A stretch of 64,000 nucleotides of DNA from Roseihalotalea indica (GTDB lineage: Bacteria; Bacteroidota; Bacteroidia; Cytophagales; Cyclobacteriaceae), in NCBI RefSeq assembly GCF_022458895.1, contig NZ_JAINFL010000002.1, positions 372,001 to 436,000 of the forward strand, in the 5' to 3' direction. Under the pieces are notes generated by a model. It ran no database searches. It was not told the origin of the DNA and saw nothing but the letters and a program-made list of their open reading frames with translations. Positions 54,801 to 62,260 of the stretch are shown here, one piece after another (positions within the stretch are counted from its first letter, which is position 1; each line of letters opens with the position of its first letter). The position numbers were made by a program, and so were the translations under genes.

Positions 54801-57800
54801 GGAGAAACAGTGTTGGTGATGGCAAAGGGCTGTGGATAGAAAGTGGTGTGGCCTATGATGTTACCGGCGGCACATTACGGGTCGTAACCGCTAATACCGG
54901 CGGTAATGCTAATGATGATATTGGCATCTCATCGGGTGTTCCTCTTTACAATCTGGAAATTGGCGAAGCTGGGGCATCATTTCCCGGATCAGTGGGCGGG
55001 AATGTGACGGAATATACGCTGGCAGTGCTGAATGACTTTACCTTACATATTGATGGCGGTTTCAAATTACACCGGGCCAATAGCGGATCTCCTTCGGGCA
55101 ATGATGAATTTAATTTACACATTGGTGGCAACCTAACCATTGAGCGCGGAACTTTCGGTTACCCACGTCCGCAGGATAGCGAAGGTAAAGTAGTATTTAA
55201 CGGATCAGGGCTTCAGCTAATTTCCGACAATGACGATGGAAATCTATCGCTTTATTCACTGGGAATTGACAAATCAGGCGGGACACTTCAGTTTGCTTCG
55301 GGAACAGACATCGCGGTTGAAAAAGACCTTACTTACACCAGTGGCACCCTCAACCAAAATGGGCAAACGATTACCTTCAATGGGTCAGTAAACCAGACGG
55401 TGAGCGGAAATCCTCTGGAACTGGATGACATCATTATTAACAACAGTGCCGGGGTTACAGTAGATATGAGCCAGCTAACCATCCGGGGAGAACTGGCCCT
55501 GAATGACGGAACGCTTTCTATAGGGAGCAATCTCCTTTCATTAGGTGCCCTGGCATTTATTACCACCAGCGGTACGTTCGGCCTCGGCACCATGATTCAG
55601 ACCAACGGGTTAGATACTGATCAGGGAATTGAAAAAAGTTATGCCGCCCCCGGCAGTTTTACCTTCCCCGCAGGAAGCGACGTTTACAGCCCGGCCACCC
55701 TGAATGTTACTGACTTAGATGGTAGTTTGGGTAGTCTTCGGATTAACCCGGTTAACCGCCGGCACAACACCGCCCCGCCCGGAACCAGCCTGGATTACCA
55801 ATGGTCAGTAGAGACTTCAGGTTTTGGGACCAATGTTGCGGTGAGCCACATGTATACCTATGATGAAGGCGATGTGACTGGTACAGACGCTAATTATCTG
55901 GACGCCTACTTCACTGGTACCACCTGGACTCAGGGCAGCACTGCAAATGTTGATGAAGGGGCAAACACCATTACCCTGTCAACGACTGGTCCGCTGGATG
56001 ACTACTTGTTCACGGCGGGTTCGGGCTTCACTAACCCTACCATCTACTACAGCCGCGCCGATGGTAGCTGGAACGATGTCAGCACTTGGTCGACCGATCC
56101 ATCAGGCAGCCCAATAGCACTGATAGCGCCAGCCGCTGAAAACCCGGTCATTATTCAGGACGGGCACACCATAACCATACCACCTCTCACCAGCGCGACC
56201 TCAGCCAGCACCACCATAGAAAGTACCGGCGTGCTCGATATTCAGGAAGCAGACGGAGATACGTACATCGCGGTGGGGACCGTAGACGGAACCGGAACAC
56301 TACGCTTTACGGTAGATGCCACGCCCGATCTCCCTGCTTTGCATAACGACTTCGTTGCAACTGGTGGCGGAACCATAGAATATGCTTTTACTAATAATGG
56401 CGACCTGCCCGTAAGCCATACCAATTACCACCATCTGATATTATCAGGAACCAGAAATCTTAATCTCAGAACCGACTATGCCCTCAGCGGCAACCTGGAG
56501 ATATCAACCTCTGGTCGGGTAGAAGACAATGGAAATACGTTTGTGAATACTACAAGCGGCATGCTTACGCTAACGGGTGGCTCAGAATTGAGAGTAGAAG
56601 GCGAGAACAGCTTTCCTTCCGGCTTTGGTTCGTATGACCTTCAAACAGGTAGCACCGTTCGGTATCGTAGAAATGATGTGCAGAAGGTAGTTTCGCTGGG
56701 AGGCGATGATTATAGTAATCTGGATTTTGAGGGTAATGGTACCCGAACTTTACAAGGAGACATTACTGTATCCGATGACCTCACCTTATTTTCAGGAGCA
56801 GTGGTAGATGCCAATACCCACACAATTTCTTTAGGCGGAGACTGGACGCGGCACAATGTCGCCACATTTATGCCGGGAAGCAGCACTCTGCTATTCAACG
56901 GAAGCATGCCTCAAATCATCAATATTTCTAACAGCAGTAGCGGAAACGAAGAAGAAACTTTCTTTAATGTTATTATTAACAATAGCAACGGAGTGTCGCT
57001 GGATGCTTCCGGAGGGAATAATGAGTATGTTACCCAACTGAATATAACGGGCGATTTAACGTTTGCCGATGGCACAATAGATCTGCTAAACCGGCCGCTT
57101 ACCGTAGGAGGAAACCTGAACAATAATACCATCAGCACTGCGCCTGTCAGCAACGCCAGCCCGGTTGTCTTTAATAGTATTTCGGCCAACCAAGAGATAA
57201 ACGGTGCAGCAGGAGTGGATTTTGACAATCTTACCCTGGCCAAAGCTAACGGGACAACGCTTACGCTCAATGTGCCGGTGCGTATTGATGGCATGCTAGA
57301 CATGCAAAATGATGGTACCCTCTCGCTGGTAAGCAATGACCTTACTTTTGGGCCAAGTGCTAGCCTGAGTGGCGCATTTAACGCTAACCGCATGATTATC
57401 ACCGCCGGCACTGCTTCCGGGCCCCAGGTGATCAAAGAAGGCTCGGCTAGTGCCGATTCGTATGATTTTACCTTCCCGATTGGCGTAGGAGCCCATTACA
57501 CTCCGGTTAGTATAGATGCTACCGGAGTGAATGGAGTGAGTACTGGTAGCCAGGTGAGTGTGCGTTCTATCAGCGGTGCAGCCAACGGAAACTTTACGAT
57601 GGCAGACCCTCTGCGGGTAACTGACCGGTTTTTTGAGATCACGCTCAGCAATATTTCGGATATAAGCGGAAGCTTTCTGTTTACCTACGCCGATGCCGAC
57701 ATTCGCGGTAATGAGATTTATTACAAGGCCTGGTGGTGGGATGAAACCACATTGGACGAACCGGCCAATCCATTCGTAAACCAGGCAACCAATACTTTCG

Positions 57801-60310
57801 GTTCTACCAATACCACGATCTCAACGGCTACTTCGGAGTGGATAGCCGGTGAAAGTGGCGGGTTCTTCCCTAAACTCTATAGCGTAGCCAGCGATGCCTG
57901 GAGCAAAACCACTACCTGGAATACCGCCGCCGATGGCTCCGGGGATGCCGCTACCCCTACCCGCTTCAACGAAGTGGAGATTCAGGCCACTCATACCATC
58001 ACAACCGATGCGAATGATCAGAATGCCGGAGCCATGCAGCTGGAGGGGGCGCTGGAAATTAACGGAACCACCGACCACGATTTTGAAGTGTTTACCGGTA
58101 CCGGAATGCTTGTTTTGCATAATGGAACACTTCCGGGTTATAATGTAGTAGGAACCAATTTCTTTGACAATGGGACCGTAGAATTTACCGGGCTAGCTTC
58201 TTATGCCCTGCCGGCTTCCATGTTACAATACAATAATCTGATGATCAGTGGTGTTGGTGCTAAAACGCTGGGGGGTAATACAACCATATTGAATGATCTG
58301 ACTATCGACGGTTCTGTGCTGGATGCAGATAATGTTAACAACTACAATATTTCGTTAGGCGGAGATCTTAATTTGCTCAATAGCGGAAATTTAGAACCTA
58401 GAAATGGCACATTCGCCTTGGTAGGAAGTAGCGCGCAATCCGTACCTTCGGGAATCACCTTCAATAATCTTCAGTTTGATAACATAGGTTCTAAAGGCTT
58501 GGCAACGCCAGTGTTAGGCACTTTTGATATTAACAATTTTCGTATTCTCAGTGCCTCTGGTCAGGTTGCTTTTTCCGCTGCCACCGATATCGATATCACC
58601 GGAAGCTGGACCAATGCCAGCGCGAGCGGTGCCAATGCCTACACCAACGTACATGATATTACTTTCATCGGCACCAGTGATCAGACCATAGCCGGTACCA
58701 ATGCGTTTGCCAACATAACGTTCAATAAAAGCGGTAGTGGCCATACCGTTACAACCAACGGAACCATTACTTTGGATGACGGACTAAACGGCGGTGATCT
58801 TACCATCTCTGTCGATGATGTTATTTCCGGAAATGCTGATTTTAATCTACTGGGAAACTGGACCAATAACGGTACTTTTTCAACTACCGGCATAGCCAAT
58901 TTCCACGGAGCACTGGCCCAGGGTATTACCGGGGATAATACGTTCGGCTCGCTGCTGGTGGATAATGCCAGTGGCGTAACAATTGCGGATGGCGTAACCA
59001 CTACGCTGGCTGATAATTTAACCATCACTAATGGCACCTTTAGCCCTGGCGTGGGCACGTTTGTGTTTGACGGCACCGCTGAGCAAAGCATTAGTGGCTC
59101 GGTACTCTTCAATAACCTGATCAAGCAGGCCGGAGACACGCTGACCCTGTCAGGAAGTAGTACGGTGAATGGCACGTTAACCCTGACGGAGGGCATAGTA
59201 AATACTACCGATGCTGACTTACTGATTATTGGCCCGGATGGTGATGTAAGTGTGACGGATGAAACCGGGGTAACCTATGTCAACGGCCCCCTTCAGCATA
59301 CTGAAGATTTGCCCGTATTAGTTGAGAAACTGTTTCCCTTCGGGAGTGGTGGTTTGTATCGGCCTATTACGCTTACAGTAACCCAAATAGGCCTTACCTC
59401 ACGCACTTATACAGGTCGGTTAACGGCGGGAGCACCGGCAACTCGAGTGCTACCTTCAGATCTGGTACGGGTATCCAGCGTACGTCATTATACCATTACT
59501 CAATCGCCAGAGGCAGATGTGTCGGCGGCTATTGTAGAGATTCAGTACCATCCGGATGATGCCTCGGATGTGGCGTCTACATTGCGAATTGCGAAAAGCG
59601 ACGGGACCGGAAACTGGTTGAATATTGGAGGTATCGGTAGCCTGCTGGATGATATCGTAGGCACCTTTGAGAGCGGAACGATCACTTCTGAACCCTTCGT
59701 TTCTTTCAGCGATTTTGCCCTGGCTTCATCCGACGAGGATAACAATCCGCTACCGGTAGAAATTCTTGATTTTCAGGCTGTATCTACTGATAAGGGCGTA
59801 AATATATCCTGGACAACGGTCACTGAAACCGATAACAGTCATTTTCTGGTAGAGCGTTCTGTAGACGGGCTAACGTATACCCCTGTGGCCCGCATAGCGG
59901 GAAAAGGCAATAGCGTAAACCGGGAATATTACGAAAGCCTGGATGCCCAGCCCCCTTATGGGTTGCTTTATTATCGCTTGCGGCAGGTAGATTTTGATGG
60001 TGGTTTTACCTTCTCCCGAGTTATCATCATAACCCACACACCGCAGGGAGTTCAGGTCAGTATTCAACCTAACCCGGTAGAAAATCACCAAACCATGCTG
60101 ACCGCTTCAGGTTTGGGGCCGCAACAACAAGCCAAAGTTCAGTTGGTGAATATGTCGGGGTTGCAGGTGCGAGAATATCACCAAACCGTACCCCTGAACG
60201 GCAGTATAAAGTTAAACCTGAAAAATCTTGATCAACTGGCCCCGGGCTTATACACGGTCATCCTGACGTCTCAGCAGTTCCGGCATATAGAGAAATTACT
60301 GATCCTTTAG
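48881..60310 (+). CDS. Giant secreted beta-helix repeat protein with T9SS sorting domain
   Basis: A 3,809-residue secreted protein, the largest gene here (18% of the window). A Sec signal peptide spans about residues 1-24 ('SIIFLSFIVTCALSHIVSAQ'). Four large modules each open with a 'YYSR-x-SGxWxDPxTWS' motif, at about residues 27, 1513, 2388 and, more diverged, 3000. Each continues with Gly/Asn/Thr-rich right-handed beta-helix coils and closes with an 'FPIGS..YTPATI'-like domain. At least eight coils share 'F-x-G-x3-Q-x-I-x-G ... F-x-N-L ... NGTLTL-x2-G'. After a fibronectin-like domain (about 3624-3718, 'VNISWTTVTETDNSHFLVER') comes the type A T9SS C-terminal domain ('VQVSIQPNPVENHQ' to the end). 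It is probably anchored at or released from the cell surface as adhesin or matrix protein. Cysteines are few. Confidence 0.88.
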   Translation: MKSQSIIFLSFIVTCALSHIVSAQTTYYSRQSGTWKDPDTWSTIGHAGVGAGNVPGELASDDIVIIAAGHVIDYNADDNASDSTTISALTIGTSLETGYLRFPFSSLGGNNVNELAGNYTLIVTGDVTLASQGYILSVEGGEENPAGHVMPGGAVNRTHNFAIQGNLTNEGTLDLVKSIVARRVDLEFKGTGNQVITGEGSWNFYNVFYDNSGTYPANQIENQSLAFTAAIDEGRSTFTQGTYVHNNSGTYQNQALSNDGTDYTNVSFIIQDGIFNMVNTTNIDPTIELTNGHLTVTGGQFNGGHGGVGSGFAANIVIDGQVNVSGTGVLNIGDGDPGTTTPPTDGTLTITGNGASSLDGVTCYTDDLILEPDVVLTVSNGAILEVGRDTGGLLTLNGNASSGALLIIDGVGTSVTIYERVNINQNAGIEQNEGVLQVAPDFIDGGDPEPFQLDGEGARFTMLAGTFEVAASVNRSGGTDVDAIVWDASNTSVDLQGGTITLGNAGSGQGRLRFRQGSGETASLLISNSASVAVADAIQRNTAGSITNIQVTDNAAFQVGLDNSSGNVANFYHEGTLTVADNAIVRLGRYGDLGDVNITESGTLLVGELADDQAKTDLNGTLTHASATATCTFFSGLDVEAGALLTITDGTIDILPNATTADDTRMQIRGSVEMNGGIINLGAGITDITNGNLLQVYDGGMLAINTGTFNLLSSPALTTLANRNPFNITNNDAGEDATPGDGIVTVGDGSGGANSASLIIAPNLAPQIPTPATRNLFDMDGQNSQLLIETDGYLQVGGGNIGNLRLNTAGAKFLMQGGNCNITASLTIDNGTAVDISGGNLNIGTSSSNGANGINYAGNPNDTTRLTLSGGIINVGDGNSRLTLGNDNEDPTFGTETAFSLLEITGGTFNLNGALNLDDANARFVMSSGNLNLNPQDEQNLDSDISIFDLEQGIVDITGGTITIINPHATSGSGYAVRVNGVGGAGNGNDQVSGVMNLPSGDSPVVFGGILRLGNGSAQQSGSVDGFDLDLSPDHAYGSIIVNNPMGSNRHVEIINNGNTYTLADDLIVAAGMLNIGSNRLESGGTGTFSLATDAHLIIGNTNSADHFPGSGTPFSTYSIDAASTIEYDGADDALVALPSGEFGNLIISGSNTKTLSAAETVRSTLTLKSGTLASGSNLTMGSASTILRTNGVMTGTIQGTNDYTIVYEGMTKATQTPEWSGSGRKSFTVTLNEGEILTLHQDLNAQGNLSLIEGVLADAGYTLTVGGNISNASVHTGTGKIYLNGSIAQRTISGDGAGQFQNLEMDDANEAVFSAAQTINGTLTLTNGVLDVDIHQLSLTETATLNAVSPSSTNMIQVDGGVSAAGVQKTYIGSGSESFTWPIGSNGKYTPATIEVINATNSGSITINPVDGENPFTTDASDIALDYYWMVSKTGFGFETANLTFTYDQSDATGLGNEVAYVPARYTPTTWFNINNVSLVDEAANIISFENVTYIEGQFTAAEPSEFGVVLTYYSRTSGDWNDPTSWSIAGLGGIAAATIPGTSTPVIIGDNDIISVSTDNTMAPSIALQNTGTLVISDATTGHNFGAVSGEGTLRVVTNDADATDFPEGVFTDFLGATGGTVEYSGAGSYTISDSPFSFRHLTISGSGTVTLPDADVHLAGNLLIDETVTVLTSNAANGDVSITGNTTINTSGATLQFQAGAERSFIMEGGLMNEGLLQVAPGGSAMHSLTIGGSLTNNNTIDLVNDTGLHRANVTFTGAASASITGTGATTEFYRLIVNKGSDASSELEVTATAFALLAPTNEVEKALEIQNGTFKLSEAHTVTLSTGGGDFSIPATGGLWVNNGGATVEITSASSDLSLAGLLRLTDGTIAIGDDQSGVQENSIFYTDGNAAITVEGGNLTVGMAIRPNPATASLAYTQSGGLVQVSNNKATNEVYNGTGNSLQSIADFSLTAAPGSAFNMSGGALEVVRRNSVGDGKGLWIESGVAYDVTGGTLRVVTANTGGNANDDIGISSGVPLYNLEIGEAGASFPGSVGGNVTEYTLAVLNDFTLHIDGGFKLHRANSGSPSGNDEFNLHIGGNLTIERGTFGYPRPQDSEGKVVFNGSGLQLISDNDDGNLSLYSLGIDKSGGTLQFASGTDIAVEKDLTYTSGTLNQNGQTITFNGSVNQTVSGNPLELDDIIINNSAGVTVDMSQLTIRGELALNDGTLSIGSNLLSLGALAFITTSGTFGLGTMIQTNGLDTDQGIEKSYAAPGSFTFPAGSDVYSPATLNVTDLDGSLGSLRINPVNRRHNTAPPGTSLDYQWSVETSGFGTNVAVSHMYTYDEGDVTGTDANYLDAYFTGTTWTQGSTANVDEGANTITLSTTGPLDDYLFTAGSGFTNPTIYYSRADGSWNDVSTWSTDPSGSPIALIAPAAENPVIIQDGHTITIPPLTSATSASTTIESTGVLDIQEADGDTYIAVGTVDGTGTLRFTVDATPDLPALHNDFVATGGGTIEYAFTNNGDLPVSHTNYHHLILSGTRNLNLRTDYALSGNLEISTSGRVEDNGNTFVNTTSGMLTLTGGSELRVEGENSFPSGFGSYDLQTGSTVRYRRNDVQKVVSLGGDDYSNLDFEGNGTRTLQGDITVSDDLTLFSGAVVDANTHTISLGGDWTRHNVATFMPGSSTLLFNGSMPQIINISNSSSGNEEETFFNVIINNSNGVSLDASGGNNEYVTQLNITGDLTFADGTIDLLNRPLTVGGNLNNNTISTAPVSNASPVVFNSISANQEINGAAGVDFDNLTLAKANGTTLTLNVPVRIDGMLDMQNDGTLSLVSNDLTFGPSASLSGAFNANRMIITAGTASGPQVIKEGSASADSYDFTFPIGVGAHYTPVSIDATGVNGVSTGSQVSVRSISGAANGNFTMADPLRVTDRFFEITLSNISDISGSFLFTYADADIRGNEIYYKAWWWDETTLDEPANPFVNQATNTFGSTNTTISTATSEWIAGESGGFFPKLYSVASDAWSKTTTWNTAADGSGDAATPTRFNEVEIQATHTITTDANDQNAGAMQLEGALEINGTTDHDFEVFTGTGMLVLHNGTLPGYNVVGTNFFDNGTVEFTGLASYALPASMLQYNNLMISGVGAKTLGGNTTILNDLTIDGSVLDADNVNNYNISLGGDLNLLNSGNLEPRNGTFALVGSSAQSVPSGITFNNLQFDNIGSKGLATPVLGTFDINNFRILSASGQVAFSAATDIDITGSWTNASASGANAYTNVHDITFIGTSDQTIAGTNAFANITFNKSGSGHTVTTNGTITLDDGLNGGDLTISVDDVISGNADFNLLGNWTNNGTFSTTGIANFHGALAQGITGDNTFGSLLVDNASGVTIADGVTTTLADNLTITNGTFSPGVGTFVFDGTAEQSISGSVLFNNLIKQAGDTLTLSGSSTVNGTLTLTEGIVNTTDADLLIIGPDGDVSVTDETGVTYVNGPLQHTEDLPVLVEKLFPFGSGGLYRPITLTVTQIGLTSRTYTGRLTAGAPATRVLPSDLVRVSSVRHYTITQSPEADVSAAIVEIQYHPDDASDVASTLRIAKSDGTGNWLNIGGIGSLLDDIVGTFESGTITSEPFVSFSDFALASSDEDNNPLPVEILDFQAVSTDKGVNISWTTVTETDNSHFLVERSVDGLTYTPVARIAGKGNSVNREYYESLDAQPPYGLLYYRLRQVDFDGGFTFSRVIIITHTPQGVQVSIQPNPVENHQTMLTASGLGPQQQAKVQLVNMSGLQVREYHQTVPLNGSIKLNLKNLDQLAPGLYTVILTSQQFRHIEKLLIL
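60051..60307 (+). other. T9SS type A C-terminal sorting domain
   Basis: The last 85 or so residues of the giant protein: 'VQVSIQPNPVENHQTMLTAS' (the xxPNPVxx motif), 'VQLVNMSGLQVREYH', 'KLNLKNLDQLAPGLYTVIL', and the terminal 'IEKLLIL'. This matches the Por secretion C-terminal sorting domain and directs transport through the type IX system and attachment to the surface. Confidence 0.85.
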
Positions 60311-60419
60311 AAGGTACGTTAAAGAGATAGGACGCCAGTATATCGCAGGAATATTATTGGACTTTATTACGGTTAATTCATTAGGCTGACAAACTTAAAA
60401 GTTAATAGCTCCTAAGACA

Positions 60420-60447
60420 CTCAGAGTCACTCGAAGAGGACTCTGAG
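60420..60447. terminator. Hairpin between convergent genes
   Basis: A perfect 9-bp inverted repeat CTCAGAGTC (60420-60428) / GACTCTGAG (60439-60447) with a 10-nt loop lies between the giant gene and DUF6048, which converge. It has no T run. It is probably a terminator, but not a classic one. Confidence 0.4.
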
Positions 60448-60498
60448 GAAGGCAAGAAAGAAAGCGAATATACCGTGAGAATATCATTCATGATATTC

Positions 60499-61233
60499 TT
60501 ATTTACGAAAAGGAATACGGTAAAAAAGGTAATAATCAAACCCAAAAGAGTTCTTGTTTTCACCTTTGCCAAAGCCTGGTACCATATAGGGAATTAAAGA
60601 CTGCTTCTGATTAAAAGTGCGCCCAAATTTATAGCGTAAATTGTATCCCATAAAAATATTCCGGTACAGTTGCACTTTCATGCCTGCTGTCATTTCTACC
60701 CAGGTAACACCTAATCCTTTGTTCTGCACGGTGATGGTCTGAGATTCCCAGAAACCGTTATTGTTCCCATTGCTCGAAAACGTGTCGTCCTGGGTTTGGA
60801 GCGTCATAGCGTCAGTCACCCGGGCATGGCCCAGGCGTAGCCCGAAAAAAATGATGTCGGTATCGGCCCGAAAGCTGGTCTTAGCCTGATTGACAAGCAG
60901 GTTTACATCGGGCCCTACCCGGAAAAACCACCCCTGGCTGGAGTACTGGTAGGGAATCTGATTAGTACCTAGTGGGTCGGTGGTGCGGGTAATCTCAGCT
61001 TTCCCGTACTCAGCCGCCAGCATATAGCGGCCAAACACCGCATCGGCCTGAAAGCCATACTTTGTGTCATTGGAACGGGAAAGGTTTTCTATGATATTGT
61101 TAAGAGACACCCCTACCCGCAGGGCAAGCGGTTCGTATTTGCCAACTTCATCCAGTGAATCTACCACCTGGGCATGAAGCAGGGTTATTCCACTCAGCCA
61201 GATTATTACACTACTTAATAGTAACTTCCGCAT
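60499..61233 (-). CDS. DUF6048 family outer membrane beta-barrel protein
   Basis: A 244-residue protein with a signal peptide (about 1-21, 'LLLSSVIIWLSGITLLHAQ'). The mature part consists of amphipathic beta strands ending in aromatic residues ('YGFQADAVFGRYMLAAEYG', 'GWFFRVGPDVNLLVNQ', 'IFFGLRLGHARV', 'GYNLRYKFGRTF'), ending in 'GFDYYLFYRIPF', as in small outer-membrane barrels. It is the usual partner of a DUF6452 lipoprotein in Bacteroidetes. Here it overlaps that gene by 23 bp (61211-61233), so translation is coupled. The function of the pair is unknown. Confidence 0.75.
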   Translation of the reverse strand: MRKLLLSSVIIWLSGITLLHAQVVDSLDEVGKYEPLALRVGVSLNNIIENLSRSNDTKYGFQADAVFGRYMLAAEYGKAEITRTTDPLGTNQIPYQYSSQGWFFRVGPDVNLLVNQAKTSFRADTDIIFFGLRLGHARVTDAMTLQTQDDTFSSNGNNNGFWESQTITVQNKGLGVTWVEMTAGMKVQLYRNIFMGYNLRYKFGRTFNQKQSLIPYMVPGFGKGENKNSFGFDYYLFYRIPFRK

Positions 61234-62128
61234 TCACTGCTGTATTGATGTTAAATGTTGTACTGGTGACCTCTGGCGCCGGATCAGCCAGACTGTCGGG
61301 ATTAATCCAGAGTTGGGCGGAATCCAGGCGGTACCGATCCTGAGGCAGACAGTCGGCTACCTGGAAGGTATCTTGCCGGTAATAAGCCTGAACCTGGTAG
61401 GTGGCAGGAACCGCATCGGCCGTTTCTAAGAACACTTGTACCTGACTATCATTGCGTGTTACCGGCACCGATACCGTGATATCGTCGCCATCGGCAATGG
61501 TTGTATCCTGTAGTAAATCTTCCTTACTAATATTCGAGTAAACTCGCTTGATAAATAATGTGTCTTTTGTAGTATCCTCAGGCTGATAGGTGAATTGTAG
61601 GCGCATGACGTTGGTTAATTCGTATCGGCAGGTGAATACTTGCAGGTTGGGGGTGCTATTGGATATCAGCACTTCGGGGTTGCGTACTCGGATAGAGTCA
61701 AACGTAGATAAGGCGGTATCCAGATCAAAGAAGTGCTGATCGGGGCCACATTCGGGGGAGATTAAGGATTGTTCTCGCCGATAATTAAGCACCAGCGTAT
61801 CTACTCTAAAAACGCCTTCTTCTACCTGGCGGAATACATAAAAAGTAGTGGTATTGTTGGCGGGGTCTAGCGGTAAGCCAATCCGGCTTGCGCCACCTAT
61901 GGGTATGCCCGCAATGGTGCCTTCTGCCGCTACGATAACACTATCCTGAAAGTCTTCTTCAGAGTTGCCACCTTCGTTGTTAATCAGCTTGATAAACTGT
62001 AGGGTAACGATGTTAGTATTGTCGGTCACGCAGCTTGCTTCTTCTTCGCAGGCAGCCAATCCAAAAAAAATGAGCGCGAATAGCACTCCAAAGTGATTCT
62101 TTACGTACAAAAATACGTTATGCTTCAT
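61211..62128 (-). CDS. DUF6452 family lipoprotein
   Basis: A 305-residue lipoprotein with lipobox 'FFGLAAC' (Cys at about 27) followed by acidic 'EEEAS' and a second Cys ('EEEASCVTDNTNIVTLQFI'), as in DUF6452. The rest is soluble and beta-rich, with 'YRREQSLISPECGPDQHFFD' near the middle and a Ser/Thr-rich C-terminus. It is longer than many DUF6452 members, so an additional C-terminal domain may be present. Its end overlaps the DUF6048 start by 23 bp. Its start is divergent from rimO across 132 bp. Cell-surface or periplasmic location is expected; the role is unknown. Confidence 0.7.
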   Translation of the reverse strand: MKHNVFLYVKNHFGVLFALIFFGLAACEEEASCVTDNTNIVTLQFIKLINNEGGNSEEDFQDSVIVAAEGTIAGIPIGGASRIGLPLDPANNTTTFYVFRQVEEGVFRVDTLVLNYRREQSLISPECGPDQHFFDLDTALSTFDSIRVRNPEVLISNSTPNLQVFTCRYELTNVMRLQFTYQPEDTTKDTLFIKRVYSNISKEDLLQDTTIADGDDITVSVPVTRNDSQVQVFLETADAVPATYQVQAYYRQDTFQVADCLPQDRYRLDSAQLWINPDSLADPAPEVTSTTFNINTAVNAEVTIK

Positions 62129-62226
62129 GGTCGTTCAACCTACCAACGCTTTTTGGGCGTTGTTGTTGCTCAGCAATAGCGCTCAGTAACCTACGGGACC
62201 CTCCCGCAATGAGCGGCAAATTTTGT

Positions 62227-62234
62227 TAATTTTG
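62227..62234 (+). promoter_or_regulatory. -7 box of the rimO promoter
   Basis: TAATTTTG fits TAnnTTTG and is 26 bp before the GTG start of rimO at 62261. No -33 box was seen at 19-21 bp. Confidence 0.5.
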
Positions 62235-62260
62235 CAGACAATTAAAAAAGAAGTGCGCGC

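Noticed and set aside
49600..59200. Possible CRISPR-like or satellite repeats in the region of the giant gene
   Set aside because: Repeats are at the protein-motif level, spaced irregularly, and in a continuous reading frame.
48881..60310. Many open frames on the minus strand inside the giant gene, some over 170 codons
   Set aside because: They arise from the Gly/Asn/Thr/Ala-rich codons of the plus-strand gene, have no family features or promoters, and overlap each other; the plus-strand frame is continuous with signal peptide and sorting domain.
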